Assembly (NCBI GenBank): GCA_958298945.1
Contig: OY282605.1
Coordinates: 119,098,267 to 119,162,266 of the forward strand
Length of the DNA stretch: 64,000 nucleotides
Direction of reading: 5' to 3'
Source: Atherix ibis
Lineage: Eukaryota > Arthropoda > Insecta > Diptera > Athericidae
Shown here: positions 11,070 through 22,640 of the stretch, in pieces
Layout of the letters: each line of letters opens with the position of its first letter
How positions within the stretch are numbered: position 1 is the stretch's first letter
Notes under the pieces: generated by a model
Database searches by the model: none
What the model was told of the DNA's origin: nothing
What the model saw: only the letters and a program-made list of their open reading frames with translations
Program-made: the position numbers and the translations under genes

Positions 11070-13366
11070 TCTTCAATATACCAATGTAGTTATTGCAAAT
11101 ATTTGAAATTTATTAATTATTTTTAATTTGGTTAATTGGAGAAAAATAAAGTCTGTGTCCGTGAGTCATAGATTCACAATCACTGCACTGATCTAGAGCA
11201 TGTACCAGAGGCAGTGTGAAATAAATAACAAATTTATGTAATAACTTTTTAACATGTTTTAAAAAATTCAAAATATTAAAATTTATTTTTATCACTTAAT
11301 TCCAAAAAGGTTAATTTGAACTTCTATACAAAAAAAACTGATATTTATCAGAACAATAAATGTTCATTTTCAATTTAATGCCATTAAATATCGAATAAAT
11401 GTAAAGTCAATTTTATTCACACGAACTGCCATTTAAAGAATAAAATCTGATGATTTGTAGTTTAAAAAAATTCATGAATTTGTTGGTTAACGAAAAAAAT
11501 ATTTTGCATATTATACTGAATGGAGGATGAGACCACCCTGGTTGGTGTAATGTACCTAGCAAAATAAAAAATAATTTTGTTCAATTGTGAAGCAATGAAA
11601 GGTGACATAATCCAATTGAACCCAATCAACGAAAAGTATTTGGAATAATCAGGAAAAAAGTAAGCAAAGTCTGATTTTGGGCTCTTTTATTTTCACAGGC
11701 ATGTAGAAAAGTAAGTGATTTTTTTTGTTGGCTTTATAAATGTTAATTTGTAATAATTTTTTTTTTTAAATATTTTTCTCTCTCGGAGTGTAAAAGTTTA
11801 GTTTCTATTCTGCGATGCCTTTTTCGCTTATGTTTCGAACTTAGCATAATTACCACCCGATGGAAAGGCGGTAGTAAAAAAGACTGTTTTTTTTCTTTTC
11901 TTAACTGTTCCGCACCATATTTTTCAGGATAATGAGATAGCAAAAATACGACATGACCAAACTGGACCATGACAATGGGAATGATTGTTTCTATCAATTC
12001 TTTATAAAAACTCCACCACTTACCGGAGGGGGGGAGGGTGTTCGCACTTTTCCATAATAATTTCACGCTGATAATAATCTTATTCATACCGTTTGGACCG
12101 TAAAAATTTAATGAATTCAACTGAAAAGTATTTTTCTTTTTTGAAAATGAAAAAAAAACCATTCAAGAAACGTTTGTTGTTCGTCTATAAAATTGCTAAA
12201 AATATGGGGGGAGACTAATGTGAATTCATTTGTTCAGTTTTTTTATTGTAAATTTTTTTTAAATTATTCCTGATTTTGTTATTAAAGGTATTTTTTCCCC
12301 CGATTCTCACACCTGGAAAAATAAAGAAAATTATGATGATTTGTTTATTTGCTTGTTTAACTAATTTCCCTTCCAACAAAAAAAAAAAAGCATAAATATA
12401 AATATAAATTAAAAAAGGTACGAAGATTTTCTATGAAATCTTTTCCTATTACCCTCTGCAAGTATTTACTAAAGGAAAAACCTAAAGAATGTCCGAAAAT
12501 ATATTTTTCTGTTTAATATTTGACTAATTAACTTGATATTCCCCCTTTAAAAAAAAATTCCTTGTTGATTGTATTCCATCGACAAAAAAAAAGTAAATAT
12601 TTCCGACAGCAAATTAAACATTAAATCCGACAGCAAATTTATTTATAAAGTGAAAATTATTTTTTCCCCAAAAATTCCCAGAGGGGACGACCGTAGAATA
12701 TAATAATAAGAAAGATTGTTCCAGTTCTAGTGTGAAATATAATTAACTGACCTAGAAATGCTATTGGACATCATCGTTTCTGGAAAATATTAGATAATTT
12801 ACTCCGAATTCAACAATTACTCAACACGTTGGTGCCATGATGGAATGAGAATTAAGAAAAGTCATTTTGTTTATTTACGGAAGGTGACTAAACACTTTCA
12901 CCCACCTGCACATACAATATAATTATCCATTTATAAGGTATGCAGACGAGTATGTACGTGCTTCTTACCATTTTACCTTTCTCTGGTCACTATTATCGTT
13001 CTAACAAAAGATTAATAATAATAATACCACCTAAACACCTGTCAGAGGTTCATATCAATAAAACGTGATAATTATGAACTTGATCGGGTAATAATATTTA
13101 GTGATTAATTTGGAAAATTTCTTATAGTATTAATAATTAAAAAGGTTTTTCAGTCTCAATATTTTTGTTGTTGATTTATTTGCAAAGTTATTTAAAAAAA
13201 ATAATAAATAAATTGAGCGTAATTTTTTTATAACTCATCATATTGAGTGTTTAAAAGAATTTTATTCAAACTCGAATTTTTCTAATAAAAAGGTTTTACT
13301 TGCACTTAGAAAGAACAGCAGACAACGCCCATCGCTTACCTCATCTTTTGGGACTATAAATGCAGA
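11070..13366. other. Gene-free AT-rich interval
   Basis: An open stretch of 139 codons on the minus strand (12162-11743) has no recognisable motif and a composition typical of chance frames. The 12.7-13.1 kb part is of more mixed composition (CACCTG E-box words, homeobox-like TAATTA words) and looks single-copy. No terminal repeats or RNA genes seen. Confidence 0.45.
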
Positions 13367-13451
13367 CACTGTAAACTTTTTGGGAAGAACTTTCCGCATC
13401 AATACAGATAAAGTGTCCAGCCTACCGCAGGCTATTGAGCTTAATTTTATC

Positions 13452-16235
13452 AACACCCAGTAGTAGGTGGCCAAAAATCTTCGGAGGATCCTCCTCATGT
13501 AGGAAGCCAACAATCTTCGAAGGATCCTTCTCATGTAGGGTGCCAAGAGTCTTTGAAGGGTCCTTCTCATGTAGGGAACCCAAAATCTTCGAAGGATCCT
13601 GGTCATGTAGGCAGCCAAAAATCTTCGAAGGATCCTTCTCATGTAGGAAGCCAAAAATTCTTCGAAGGATCCTTCTCATGTAGGAAGCCAAAAATTCTTC
13701 GAAGGATCCTGGTCATGTAGGCAGCCAAATATCTTCGAAGGATCCCTCTCATGTTGGGAGCCAATAATCTTCAAAGGATCCTGGTCATATAGGGAGCCAA
13801 ATATCTTCGAAAGATCCTTCTCATGTAGGGAGCCAATAATCCTCGAAAGATTGTTCTCATGTAGGGAGCCAAAATTCTTCGAAAAATCCTTCTCATGTAG
13901 GGAGCCAAAATTCTTCAAAGGATTCTTCTCATATAGGGAGCCAAATATCTTCGAAAGATCCTTCTCATATAGGGAGCCAATAATCCTCGAAAGATTGTTC
14001 TCATGTAGGGAGCCAAAATCCTTCGAAGGATCCTTCTCATGTAGGGAGCCAAAAATTTTCGAAGGATTCTTCTCATGTAGGGAGCCAAAAATATTCGAAG
14101 GATTCTTTTCATGTAGGGAGCCAAAAATTCTTCGAAAGATCCTTCTCATGTAGGGAGCCAATAATCCTCGAAAGATTGTTCTCATGTAGGGAGCCAAAAT
14201 TCTTCGAAAGATCCTTCTCATATAGGGAGCCAAAATTCTTCAAAGGATTCTTCTCATATAGGGAGCCAAAAATATTCGAAGGATTCTTTTCATGTAGGGA
14301 GCCAAAAATTCTTCGAAGGATGCTTCTCATGTTGGGAGCCAAAAATCTTCAAAAGATTCTTCTCATGTAGGGAGCCAAAAATTCTTCGAAGGATCCTTCT
14401 CATGTTGGGAGCCAAAAATCTTCAAAAGATTCTTCTCATGTAGGGAGCCAATAATCTTGAAAGATTCTTCTCATGTAGGCATCCAAAAATTCTTCGAAGG
14501 ATCCTTCTCATATACGGAGCCAAATTCTTCGAAGGATTCTTCTCGTGTAGGGAGCCAAAATTCTTCGAAGGATCCTTCTCATGTTGGGAGCCAAAAATCT
14601 TCGAAGGATCCTTCTCATGTTGGGAGCCAAAAATCTTCAAAAGATTCTTCTCATGTAGGGAGCCAATAATCTTGAAAGATTCTTCTCATGTAGGCATCCA
14701 AAAATTCTTCGAAGGATCCTTCTCATATACGGAGCCAAATTCTTCGAAGGATTCTTCTCATGTAGGCATCCAAAAATTCTTCGAAGGATCCTTCTCATAT
14801 ACGGAGCCAAATTCTTCGAAGGATTCTTCTCGTGTAGGGAGCCAAAATTCTTCGAAGGATCCTTCTCATGTTGGGAGCCAAAAATCTTCGAAGGATCCCT
14901 CTCATCTTGGGAGCCAATAATCTTCAAAGGATCCTGGTCATATAGGGAGCCAAATATCTTCGAAAGATCCTTCTCATGTAGGGAGCCAATAATCCTCGGA
15001 AGATTGTTCTCATGTAGGGAGCCAAAATTCTTCGAAAAATCCTTCTCATGTAGGGAGCCAAAATTCTTCAAAGGATTCTTCTCATATAGGGGCCAAATAT
15101 CTTCGAAAGATCCTTCTCATGTAGGGAGCCAAAAATCTTCAAAGGATCCCTCTCATGTTGGGAGCCAATAATCTTCGAAGAATCCTGGTCATATAGGGAG
15201 CTAAATATCTTCGAAAGATCCTTCTCATGTAGGGAGCCAATAATCCTCGAAAGATTGTTCTCATGTAGGGAGCCGAAATCCTTCGAAGGATCCTTCTCAT
15301 GTAGGGAGCCAAAATTTTTCGAAGGATCCCTCTCATGTTGGGAGCCAATAATCTTCGAAGGATCCTGGTCATATAGGGAGCCAAATATCTTCGAAAGATC
15401 CTTCTCATGTAGGGAGCCAATAATCCTCGAAAGATTGTTCTCATGTAGGGAGCCGAAATCCTTCGAAGGATCCTTCTCATGTAGGGAGCCAAAATTCTTC
15501 GAAAAATCCTTCTCATGTAGGGAGCCAAAATTCTTCAAAGGATTCTTCTCATATAGGGGCCAAATATCTTCGAAAGATCCTTCTCATGTAGGGAGCCAAA
15601 AATCTTCAAAGGATCCCTCTCATGTTGGGAGCTAATAATCTTCGAAGGATCCTGGTCATATAGGGAGCTAAATATCTTCGAAAGATCCTTCTCATGTAGG
15701 GAGCCAATAATCCTCGAAAGATTGTTCTCATGTAGGGAGCCGAAATCCTTCGAAGGATCCTTCTCATGTAGGGAGCCAAAATTTTTCGAAGGATCCCTCT
15801 CATGTTGGGAGCCAATAATCTTCGAAGGATCCTGGTCATATAGGGAGCCAAATATCTTCGAAAGATCCTTCTCATGTAGGGAGCCAAAAATCTTCAAAGG
15901 ATTCTTCTCATATAGGGAGCCAAATATCTTCAAAAGATCCTTCTCATGTAGGGAGCCAATAATCCTCGAAAGATTGTTCTCATGTAGGGAGCCGAAATCC
16001 TTCGAAGGATCCTTCTCATGTAGGGAGCCAAAAATTTTCGAAGGATTTTTTTCATGTAGGGAGCCAAAAATTCTTCGATAGATCCTTCTCATGTTGGGAG
16101 CCAAAAATCTTCGAAAGATCCTTATCATGTAGGAAGCCAATAATATTCGAAAGATCCTTTTCATGTTGGGAGCCAAAAATTCTTCGAAGGATCCTTCTCA
16201 TGTTGGGAGCCAAAAATCCTTCGAAGGATCCTACA
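13452..16235. repeat. 36-bp minisatellite, about 77 units
   Basis: Head-to-tail units of consensus GGATCCTTCTCATGTAGGGA + GCCAAAAATCTTCGAA (36 bp), most with one to four changes; some are 35 or 37 bp because of an extra T in the AATTCTTCGAA part. Each unit has a 12-bp palindrome GAAGGATCCTTC. Since 36 is twelve codons and two frames per strand lack stops, long artefactual ORFs appear on both strands: LHEKDPSKIFGS and RRILRRFLAPYM on the minus strand, FEGSFSCREPKI on the plus strand. Higher-order repetition is visible, for example blocks starting at 15091 and 15558 (about 467 bp, thirteen units) and at 14453 and 14669 (216 bp, six units). Confidence 0.95.
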
Positions 16236-16556
16236 CGCAGACAAGAATTTGTAATTGTTTTTTCGGAGAACCCAAGTTTCCGACGAATACAGCGAAATAA
16301 TTTAGACTGACTGAAATAGGCTCTATTGGTTACCAGCAGCCTTGTGCGGATTTATTCCTCCATATTGTTATCGGCTGCGACCCTTAACCCCGAATAGAAG
16401 AAGAGTTATTAGTGGTAATTGCTCTTGTCTTCAAAGCCGACACTGCCACCATGTACTTTTTTTTGCCTCATTTATGTAAATTCGCCGCTGACTCAATTTT
16501 GACGAAGGTCTCTCGTCAACTCTTTCAGATCGACACATAAAGTCGATGTTGTTCGC

Positions 16557-16970
16557 TTATGCTAAAAGCTGGGAAAACTTATTGGGGATGTTACCCCTCA
16601 TGCGTACCCCTGAGTCCAGAATCACTTTTTCAAGCGCCATATTAAAGAGAACATACGAAAGTGCGTCTTCTTGCCGTAGGCCATTGTGGATGTTAACACT
16701 AGTCGTGTGAGTGGAAGAGTCATTTAGACTCTCTCTAATCAATTTTCCTGGGATGCCGTACTCTCTTATAGACGTGAAGAGTCTTAACAAAATTTCAATC
16801 GACTGTAAGAGAGAGGAGATCTGATCTGTAGTTGATTTCCCTAGAGTGAGACCTCTCTGATATAGCCCAATAATTTTTTGACTGAATGGGGCTTTTCTGC
16901 CTAGTACAAAAGCGCCGAATATCTTATAAATGATATTCAGCAACGTAATATATACTTTCCGATGTCTCAT
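16557..16970 (-). pseudogene. Reverse transcriptase fragment (copy A)
   Basis: An open 137-codon stretch with clear RT palm motifs of a non-LTR element: TLLNIIYKIF at the start, a GLTLGKSTTDQISSL segment matching the conserved RxGRSTTDQI block, REYGIPGKLIRESL, and NIHNGLRQEDALSYVLFNMALEKVI matching the NGxRQGDxLSPxLFNxxLE block. The stretch ends where the active site should follow, read here as A-N-N instead of Y-A-D-D. In a functional element this domain copies the RNA at a nicked target. Here it is a dead remnant. Confidence 0.85.
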
Positions 16971-17283
16971 TTTTTGACTACGGTACAGATAATCTCAAGG
17001 TGGCTCCCATCGCGCATTGATTCGCTATCCCAAACTTGAATGAACTACACCAAAGTGTGTCGCATCCTTACTTAACCAGTTCGCTGGTGATCCCGTCTAC
17101 ACTGGACCACTTGTGCTTTTTCAGTCAACGGATCGATTATATAGTTTTCTCGATGCTTGGTGGCCGCAGCATGTATTCTTCGGCGGGCGGAATTACTTTT
17201 ACTAAGCAATTTTTTTTTCTATAAATTTTTTATTTAAATTTTGATACCAACAATTTTCCAAAATACTATTGACAGAAAATATT

Positions 17284-17781
17284 CGGGTCTTGGCAAACCC
17301 GCGTACCTGAGCTGGCTTAGCGGTGCCTAGGAATTTACAAGATTCCTTACCGTAGCTCAATGAGCGGAGTACAAACCAAAGTACTCTTAAAACAAAAATA
17401 GGTACTACGGGAATCGGGGTGCCCCATGGTGTTAAAACATACTGTGCCCGATAATGGTGAGGCGCCTTAGGCAGCAACGTAGTGGCTGTGGTTGAAACCC
17501 ATATCGCGGGTACGATCTCCGGATCGCAGGTGGGAGGTAACTGGCAAATGTAGCAATGCATTGCAATTATCTCGGGCGTTGTCACTGCTTATGACAGCAG
17601 AGGTTTAGATAGTCCTCGCCACCAGCAGTTGGAGTAGTCATCTTGTAACTGACTACTGACTGCTAACTATCATTTATGGTAGTGCGCTGATTGAGCGTAT
17701 CTCAATCCCAATGGTCGTGGGCGACCGGTGTTATCTTGTTTTAAGATGCGGCATAGCACCATTAAATATATAGAGACTTCT
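17284..17781. mobile_element. ~500-bp GC-rich retroposon insertion with 13-bp target duplication
   Basis: A block of clearly higher GC content is flanked by TGACAGAAAATAT on the left (17271-17283) and again on the right (about 17782-17794). The tandem duplicate (copy B) has the same locus without the block, reading ATTGAGAGAAAATATATAAT near 19475-19495, which is the empty site. A duplication of this length is typical of target-primed insertion. The insert has no recognised coding motif. It could be a SINE or the 3' end of a non-LTR element; I see a weak B-box-like GGTACGATCTCC but no clear poly-A tail. Confidence 0.65.
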
Positions 17782-17845
17782 GACAGAAAATATATAATCA
17801 AATGGTTCTGAAAATTCACAGGATTTAAAAATTGTTTTGTTTACA

Positions 17846-19545
17846 CTGTAAACTGTAAACTTTTTGGGAAGAACTTTCCTCATCGATATGGATAAAGTGT
17901 CTAGCTCACCGCAGGCTATTGAGCTTAATTTTGTCAACAACCAGTAGTAGGGAGCCAAATATCTTCGAAAGATCCTTCTCATGTAGGGAGCCAATAATCC
18001 TCGAAAGATTGTTCTCATGTAGGGAGCCAAAATTCTTCGAAGGATCCTTCTCATGTAGGGAGCCAAAAATATTTGAAGGATTTTTTTCATGTAGGGAGCC
18101 AAAAATTCTTCGAAGGATCCTTTTCATATACGGAGCCAAAAATCTTCGAAGGATCCTTCTCGTGTAGGGAGCCAAAATCCTTCGAAGGATCCTTCTCATG
18201 TTGGGAGCCAAAAATCTTCGAAGGATCCTTATCATGTAGGAATCCAAAAATTCTTCGAATAATCCTTATCATGTAGGAAGCCAATAATATTCGAAAGATC
18301 CTTTTCATGTTGGGAGCCAAAAATTCTTCGAAGGATCCTTCTCATGTTGGGAGCCAAAAATCCTTCGAAGGATCCTACACGCAGACAAGAATTTGTAATT
18401 GTTTTTTCGGAGAACCCAAGTTTCCGACGAATACAGCGAAATAATTTAGACTGACTGAAATAGGCTCTATTGGCTACCAGCAGCCTTGTGCGGATTTATT
18501 CCTCCATATTGTTATCGGCTGCGACCCTAAACCCCAAATAGAAGAAGAGTTATTAGTGGTTATTGGTCTTGTCTTCAAAGCCGACACTGCCATCATGACC
18601 TTTTTTCCCTTATTTATGTACATTCGCCGCTACCTCTGAGTCCAGAATTAGAAGGTCTCTCGTCAACTCTTTCAGATCGACACATAAAGTCGATGTTGTT
18701 TGCTTATGCTAAAAGCTGGGAAGACTTATTAGGGATGTTACTCATGCTTACCTCTGAGTCCAGAATAACTTTTTCTAGCGCCATATTAAAGAGAATATAC
18801 GAAAGTGCGTCTTCTTGCCGTAGGCCATTGTGGATGTTAAATGACTCTTCCACTTACACTAGTCGTGGTCAGGGAAGAGTCATTTAGACTCTGTCTAATC
18901 AATTTTCCTGGGATGCCGTACTCTCTTATAGACGTGAAGAGTTTTAACCTGGCTATGCTATCATAAGCGCTTTAAAATCTGTTGACCACATTTCAACCGT
19001 TTTTCAATCGACTGTCACAGAGACAGATCTAATATAGCCCAATAATTTTTTGACTGAATGGGGCTTTTCTGCCTTGTACAAAAGCGTCGAATATCTTATA
19101 AATGATATTCAGCAACGTAATATACACTTCCCGATGTCTCCTTTTTTAACTACGGTACAGAAAATCTCAAGGTGGCACTCATCGCGCATTGATTCGCTAT
19201 CCCAAACTTGAATGAACTACACCAAAGTGTGTCGCATCCTTACTCGTCTACACTGGGCAACTAGTGCTTCTTAAGTCAACGGTTCCCTGTTGATCTCGTC
19301 TACACTGGCCAACTAGTGCTTCTTCAGTCAACGGATCGATTATATAGTTTTCTCGATGCTTGGTGGCAGCAGCATGTATTCTTCAGCTGGCGGGACCTAC
19401 TCTTACTAAGCAATTTTTTTTTCTGTAATTTTTTTATTTAAATTTTGATACCAACAATTTTCTAAAATACTATTGAGAGAAAATATATAATAAAATCGTT
19501 CTGAAAATTCACAGGATTTAAAAATTGTTTTGTTTTTGCAGAAAT
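17846..19545 (-). mobile_element. Non-LTR retrotransposon copy B (tandem duplicate)
   Basis: Repeats copy A in the same order and orientation: the downstream coding block (KLNSLR-ARHFIHIDEESSSQKV near 17925-17850), a short version of the 36-bp array (17940-18375), the SSETWVLRKN segment (about 18380-18440), then a more damaged RT region (18690-19150) and the pre-RT region up to about 19400. The RT part has extra small duplications and deletions compared with copy A and is not open. The junction with copy A is near 17846, where ACTGTAAAC occurs twice. Confidence 0.85.
17940..18375. repeat. 36-bp minisatellite, short allele-like array (about 12 units)
   Basis: Same unit as the array at 13.45-16.2 kb, at the equivalent position of the duplicated retrotransposon, but only about a dozen units. 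Both edges correspond to the edges of the long array, so the two arrays differ by expansion or contraction only. Confidence 0.92.
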
Positions 19546-20000
19546 TATTTAAAAAAATTGAATTTAAAGTATTTTTAAAAAATTAAATTTATTTTTTGGA
19601 AAAAAAAATGAATATTAAAACAAAAAGAAACTTTTCCGCTATGTTGCCAAATTTTTAAAAAAAACTTTTTTTTCTTTGTATAGGGAAGAAATTGGCAAGG
19701 AAAAATTAAAAGTTTTTTTTAAAAATTATTAAAACAAATTTAATTTAAAGTAATTTTAAAAAATTAAATTTATTTTTGAAAAAAAAAATGAATATTAAAA
19801 CAAAAAAAAACCTTTCCGCTATGTTGCCAAATTTTTAATATTAAATAAAAATGAAAATAATTGGAAATTTTGGTTATTTTTTTTTTGGAAATTTTCAAAG
19901 GTGGGAAGGGGGTGGTGGAGGGAAGGGGGTGGTGGTGACAAGAAATTTGTACATAATTAAGACAGCTTTAACAAGAAATTTGTACATAATTTAGACAGCT
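19546..20000. repeat. Small tandem duplications and a G-rich tract
   Basis: A block containing CTTTCCGCTATGTTGCCAAA occurs twice 180 bp apart (near 19639 and 19819). At 19903-19929 the plus strand has four G runs of three or more (GGG, GGGGG, GGG, GGGGG) separated by short loops, fitting a G-quadruplex pattern. It is followed by two 33-bp units starting ACAAGAAATTTGTACATAAT at 19938 and 19971. Confidence 0.8.
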
Positions 20001-20051
20001 ACTTCTTGTACTCCAATAAGAATGAAAGCTTCGTTAAAAAAAGTGTCCTAA

Positions 20052-20125
20052 TTTTGCAACAGTCGGAACGTTTGCGTCAAGTACGCATCGGTCAAGAGTT
20101 CAAATCCAGCTAGTAATATAGCCAA
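20052..20125 (+). repeat. tRNA-like (SINE-type) remnant
   Basis: AGTTCAAATCC at 20097-20107 fits the pol III B box and is followed by AGCTAGTAATATAGCC. The preceding 40 bases resemble the segment at 505-545 in order of short words (ACGTnTGCGTC, then GT-rich, then AGTTC). Probable decayed SINE. Confidence 0.3.
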
Positions 20126-20130
20126 AGTGT

Positions 20131-21396
20131 CCTTTGTTTGTCGCTAAATTGTCTGAGTACTACTAGAAATTACTTTGAAAAAAAAATGTAAACAATTATC
20201 CTAAAAGTCGCAAAACAAAAAAATCCTTGATGTTATAAAATAACAAAATTTCTTTCCCGTAAAATCAAAAATTACTTTTGGAGAATTTCTTCGACTCAAC
20301 AGGACCAATACTTTCAATTGGAATCCATTTATTTTGATTATTATTGAACTATTAATGATACCATCCACAGAGTAATGCCTTCTGCCGTAATGGCATATTT
20401 GGAGTAGAAATAAAAGTGATTTTCGAAAATGTGATAAACAGAAAAGAATTAGTTGGAATTGTTTGGATGGATTTATTCTTCTGGGTTCGATCGAAATTGG
20501 AAATCGTGTCGTTTCATAAATCAAGCTATTCAATTTTCGCATGACTTGATATCTGCTATTGGATAAGAAGAATTTGTTGAAATGTTTTCCTTCTATTCCC
20601 GTACTCCACATAGCAACTCGGCATATGCCCACCAAGGAAGACAACGGGATTTTGATATTTATCTACTTGTATCTGGGGGAAAAAAAAGTTTTTTTGAAAT
20701 GTTAAGCCTAGTCGGAAAACGGAAAAATCGTAAACATGTCAATTACAATTCACAAACGGTCTGTTTGCATCGATTTTTATACTTGTCCAAATACAATGTG
20801 ATAAAAAAAATTATTTCTGATCATTGTTAATCTAATAACACCTCCCCCTTTCCACTCCTAATAATTCCATCGATTTAATTTCTTTATTTATCTTGTTTTA
20901 ATTTTACTAATTTCCTTTTCGTATCGGATCTGAATTTGCTTGTTTCCTTGAGGAAAAATTCCGGTACAATCGAGTATAATAAATAAACAAGTCTACTTCT
21001 AGATTCAAAACATGTCCTATATGAGCTGAACTATTAATTTCATATAAACAAAAGTACACACTATCCGCCGACCTACACAATCGTTCCTATACTAATAACC
21101 CTTTACGACCGCATAGGTGGTGCCTATCCTAAATACCATATTCGGAATCTCGGATTCATGATTATTTCGTTATAATATGTTTCTGATTTGTATGATTTTC
21201 GAATCAATCAATTTACGATAATCGATTTAAATCATTTTATCAGGTTACAGAATGATTGGTATTTTTTTTTGTAAACATTTTAAAATAATTTTTTGGCAAA
21301 TTTTTCTTAATTTTATTTTTAAATGCCTTTGAAATTTGTAAAAAAATGTTTTTTTTTTATTAGAAAAATAAATTTAAATGATTTTTTTCCTTGTTA
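20131..21396. other. Interval without a supportable gene
   Basis: The minus strand is open for about 135 codons from an ATG near 20610 to 20201, of mixed composition (EGKHFNKFFLSNSRYQVM near the start). I recognise no domain, no splice context and no promoter, so I list it only as an unexplained open stretch. The rest is AT-rich. Confidence 0.35.
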
Positions 21397-21665
21397 TACA
21401 AGGGCTGTATGATAAATGTCTAGCCTTGATAAGAAAAAAACATTTTTATGTTAAAAATTCATTTTTCTTTTAAATATCGTCTCCTTTAAGCTTGATATAC
21501 TTTGTCCAATATTTGTTTTTATTGGGTGTATGCAAAAGTTATGACCGTTTTTTATGATCCTAGGTAAAAAAAATTTTTCTTCAGAAATGATGAATAGTAT
21601 TTTCTTTTAAATGATTCCATTGTATAAAGGATGCTTTCCCTCTACTTGCTATTCAGTTTTGGCGT

Positions 21666-21744
21666 GGCCAGAGTACAGTGAAGAGCCCTTGTATTTTTTC
21701 AAAATTTATGAAAAAGTACAAGGGCTCTTCACTGTACTCTGGCC
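21666..21744. repeat. Perfect 28-bp inverted repeat (hairpin)
   Basis: 21666-21693 and 21717-21744 are exact reverse complements (arm begins GGCCAGAGTACAGTGAAGAG) with a 23-base AT-rich loop that can pair further with a bulge (T6 against A5). It lies at the 5' edge of the transposase region of mariner E. Nothing else in this decayed element is so well preserved. Confidence 0.95.
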
Positions 21745-22640
21745 GTAAATACAATACCGCGAGTATGACAACCAAAAACATTTGCGAAGTGTATGGAGCA
21801 GATGTCATCAAAGTTCGACAGGTACGAAGATGGTTTACAAAATTCCGATCTGGAGATTTTTCACTAATTGATTGAAGTCTGATGACGACAAGTTAAAAGT
21901 CATAATTGACACCAATCCACGTCTAATCACCAGGGAGATCGCGTCGATGATGGGAGTCAACCAAACAATCGTATTAACACATTTGAAGCGTATGGGGATG
22001 GTTTCGCGGTACGATGTTTGGATACCTCATCAATTGTCGGCTGCCAATTTATTGGATCGTGTTTCAACGTGCGTTGCTTTGAGTGCGAGACAAAAATATG
22101 AACCTTTTTTGCATCGTTTGATAACGGGAGATGAGAAATGGGTCGTGTACAATAACGTGACAAGAAAAAGACATTAGCCTATACCTGCACAAGCCCCATA
22201 AACAAGTTCGAAAGCCGAAATCCATCAAAAAAAAGTTATGCTTTGTGTTTGGTGGGATTGTAAGGGTATTGTTTATTTTGAACTCTTGGAACGCAATCAG
22301 ACAATTACAGCAGTACGATATTGTCAGTAAATATTCAAATTGAACATCGCCCTTCAAAAGGATAGACCAGAATTGGTAAACAAAGAAGGGGTAGTGTTTC
22401 ATCACGACAACGCGCGACCACATGTGGCTATGATGACCCAACACAAGCTAAATGAGTTGAATTGGCATGTTACCAAGCATCCACCATATTTTCCAGATCT
22501 TGCTCCTTCCAATTTTCATTTATTCCGATCACTGCAAAAAATTTTAAATGATAAAAAATTTGATACAATAGAGCAGGTAAAAATATCCCTTACTAAATTT
22601 TTCGCATTTAAATCCACGGAATTTTACACTAATGCTATTA

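Larger units (their letters stand above)
13367..17845 (-). mobile_element. Non-LTR retrotransposon copy A, interrupted by its own minisatellite
   Basis: On the minus strand, from right to left: a segment matching the pre-RT region (PPSIEKT..VDGITSELVK, 17180-17060), the RT palm (16970-16557: LLNIIYKIF, STTDQI, NGLRQEDALSYVLFNMALEKV), a degraded catalytic box (the usual YADD reads as ANN), the thumb-like segment ending SSETWVLRKN (16290-16245), then the minisatellite, then KLNSLR-AGHFICIDAESSSQKV (13445-13370). That last block matches the conserved LRWxGHVxRMDxxS segment downstream of the RT in this type of element. The whole unit is duplicated in tandem as copy B. It is inactive: stops, a lost catalytic box and the array. 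Confidence 0.85.

Noticed and set aside
11743..12162. Minus-strand frame of 139 codons
   Set aside because: No domain, no splice or promoter context, Lys/Phe-rich ends from poly-A/T runs; most likely chance.
13262..16176. Many long overlapping frames on both strands encoding 12-residue repeats (LHEKDPSKIFGS, FEGSFSCREPKI)
   Set aside because: They result from the 36-bp unit length being divisible by three and free of stops in several frames; no start, splice or composition evidence supports a repeat protein. They are described as minisatellite.
17202..17585. Minus-strand frame of 127 codons across the GC-rich insertion
   Set aside because: The frame crosses the insertion boundary and the target duplication, so it cannot be an original gene; the opposite strand is equally plausible and no motif is present.
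20201..20644. Minus-strand frame of 147 codons
   Set aside because: Starts only with a non-ATG codon at full length, no recognised family; kept only as a note on the interval.
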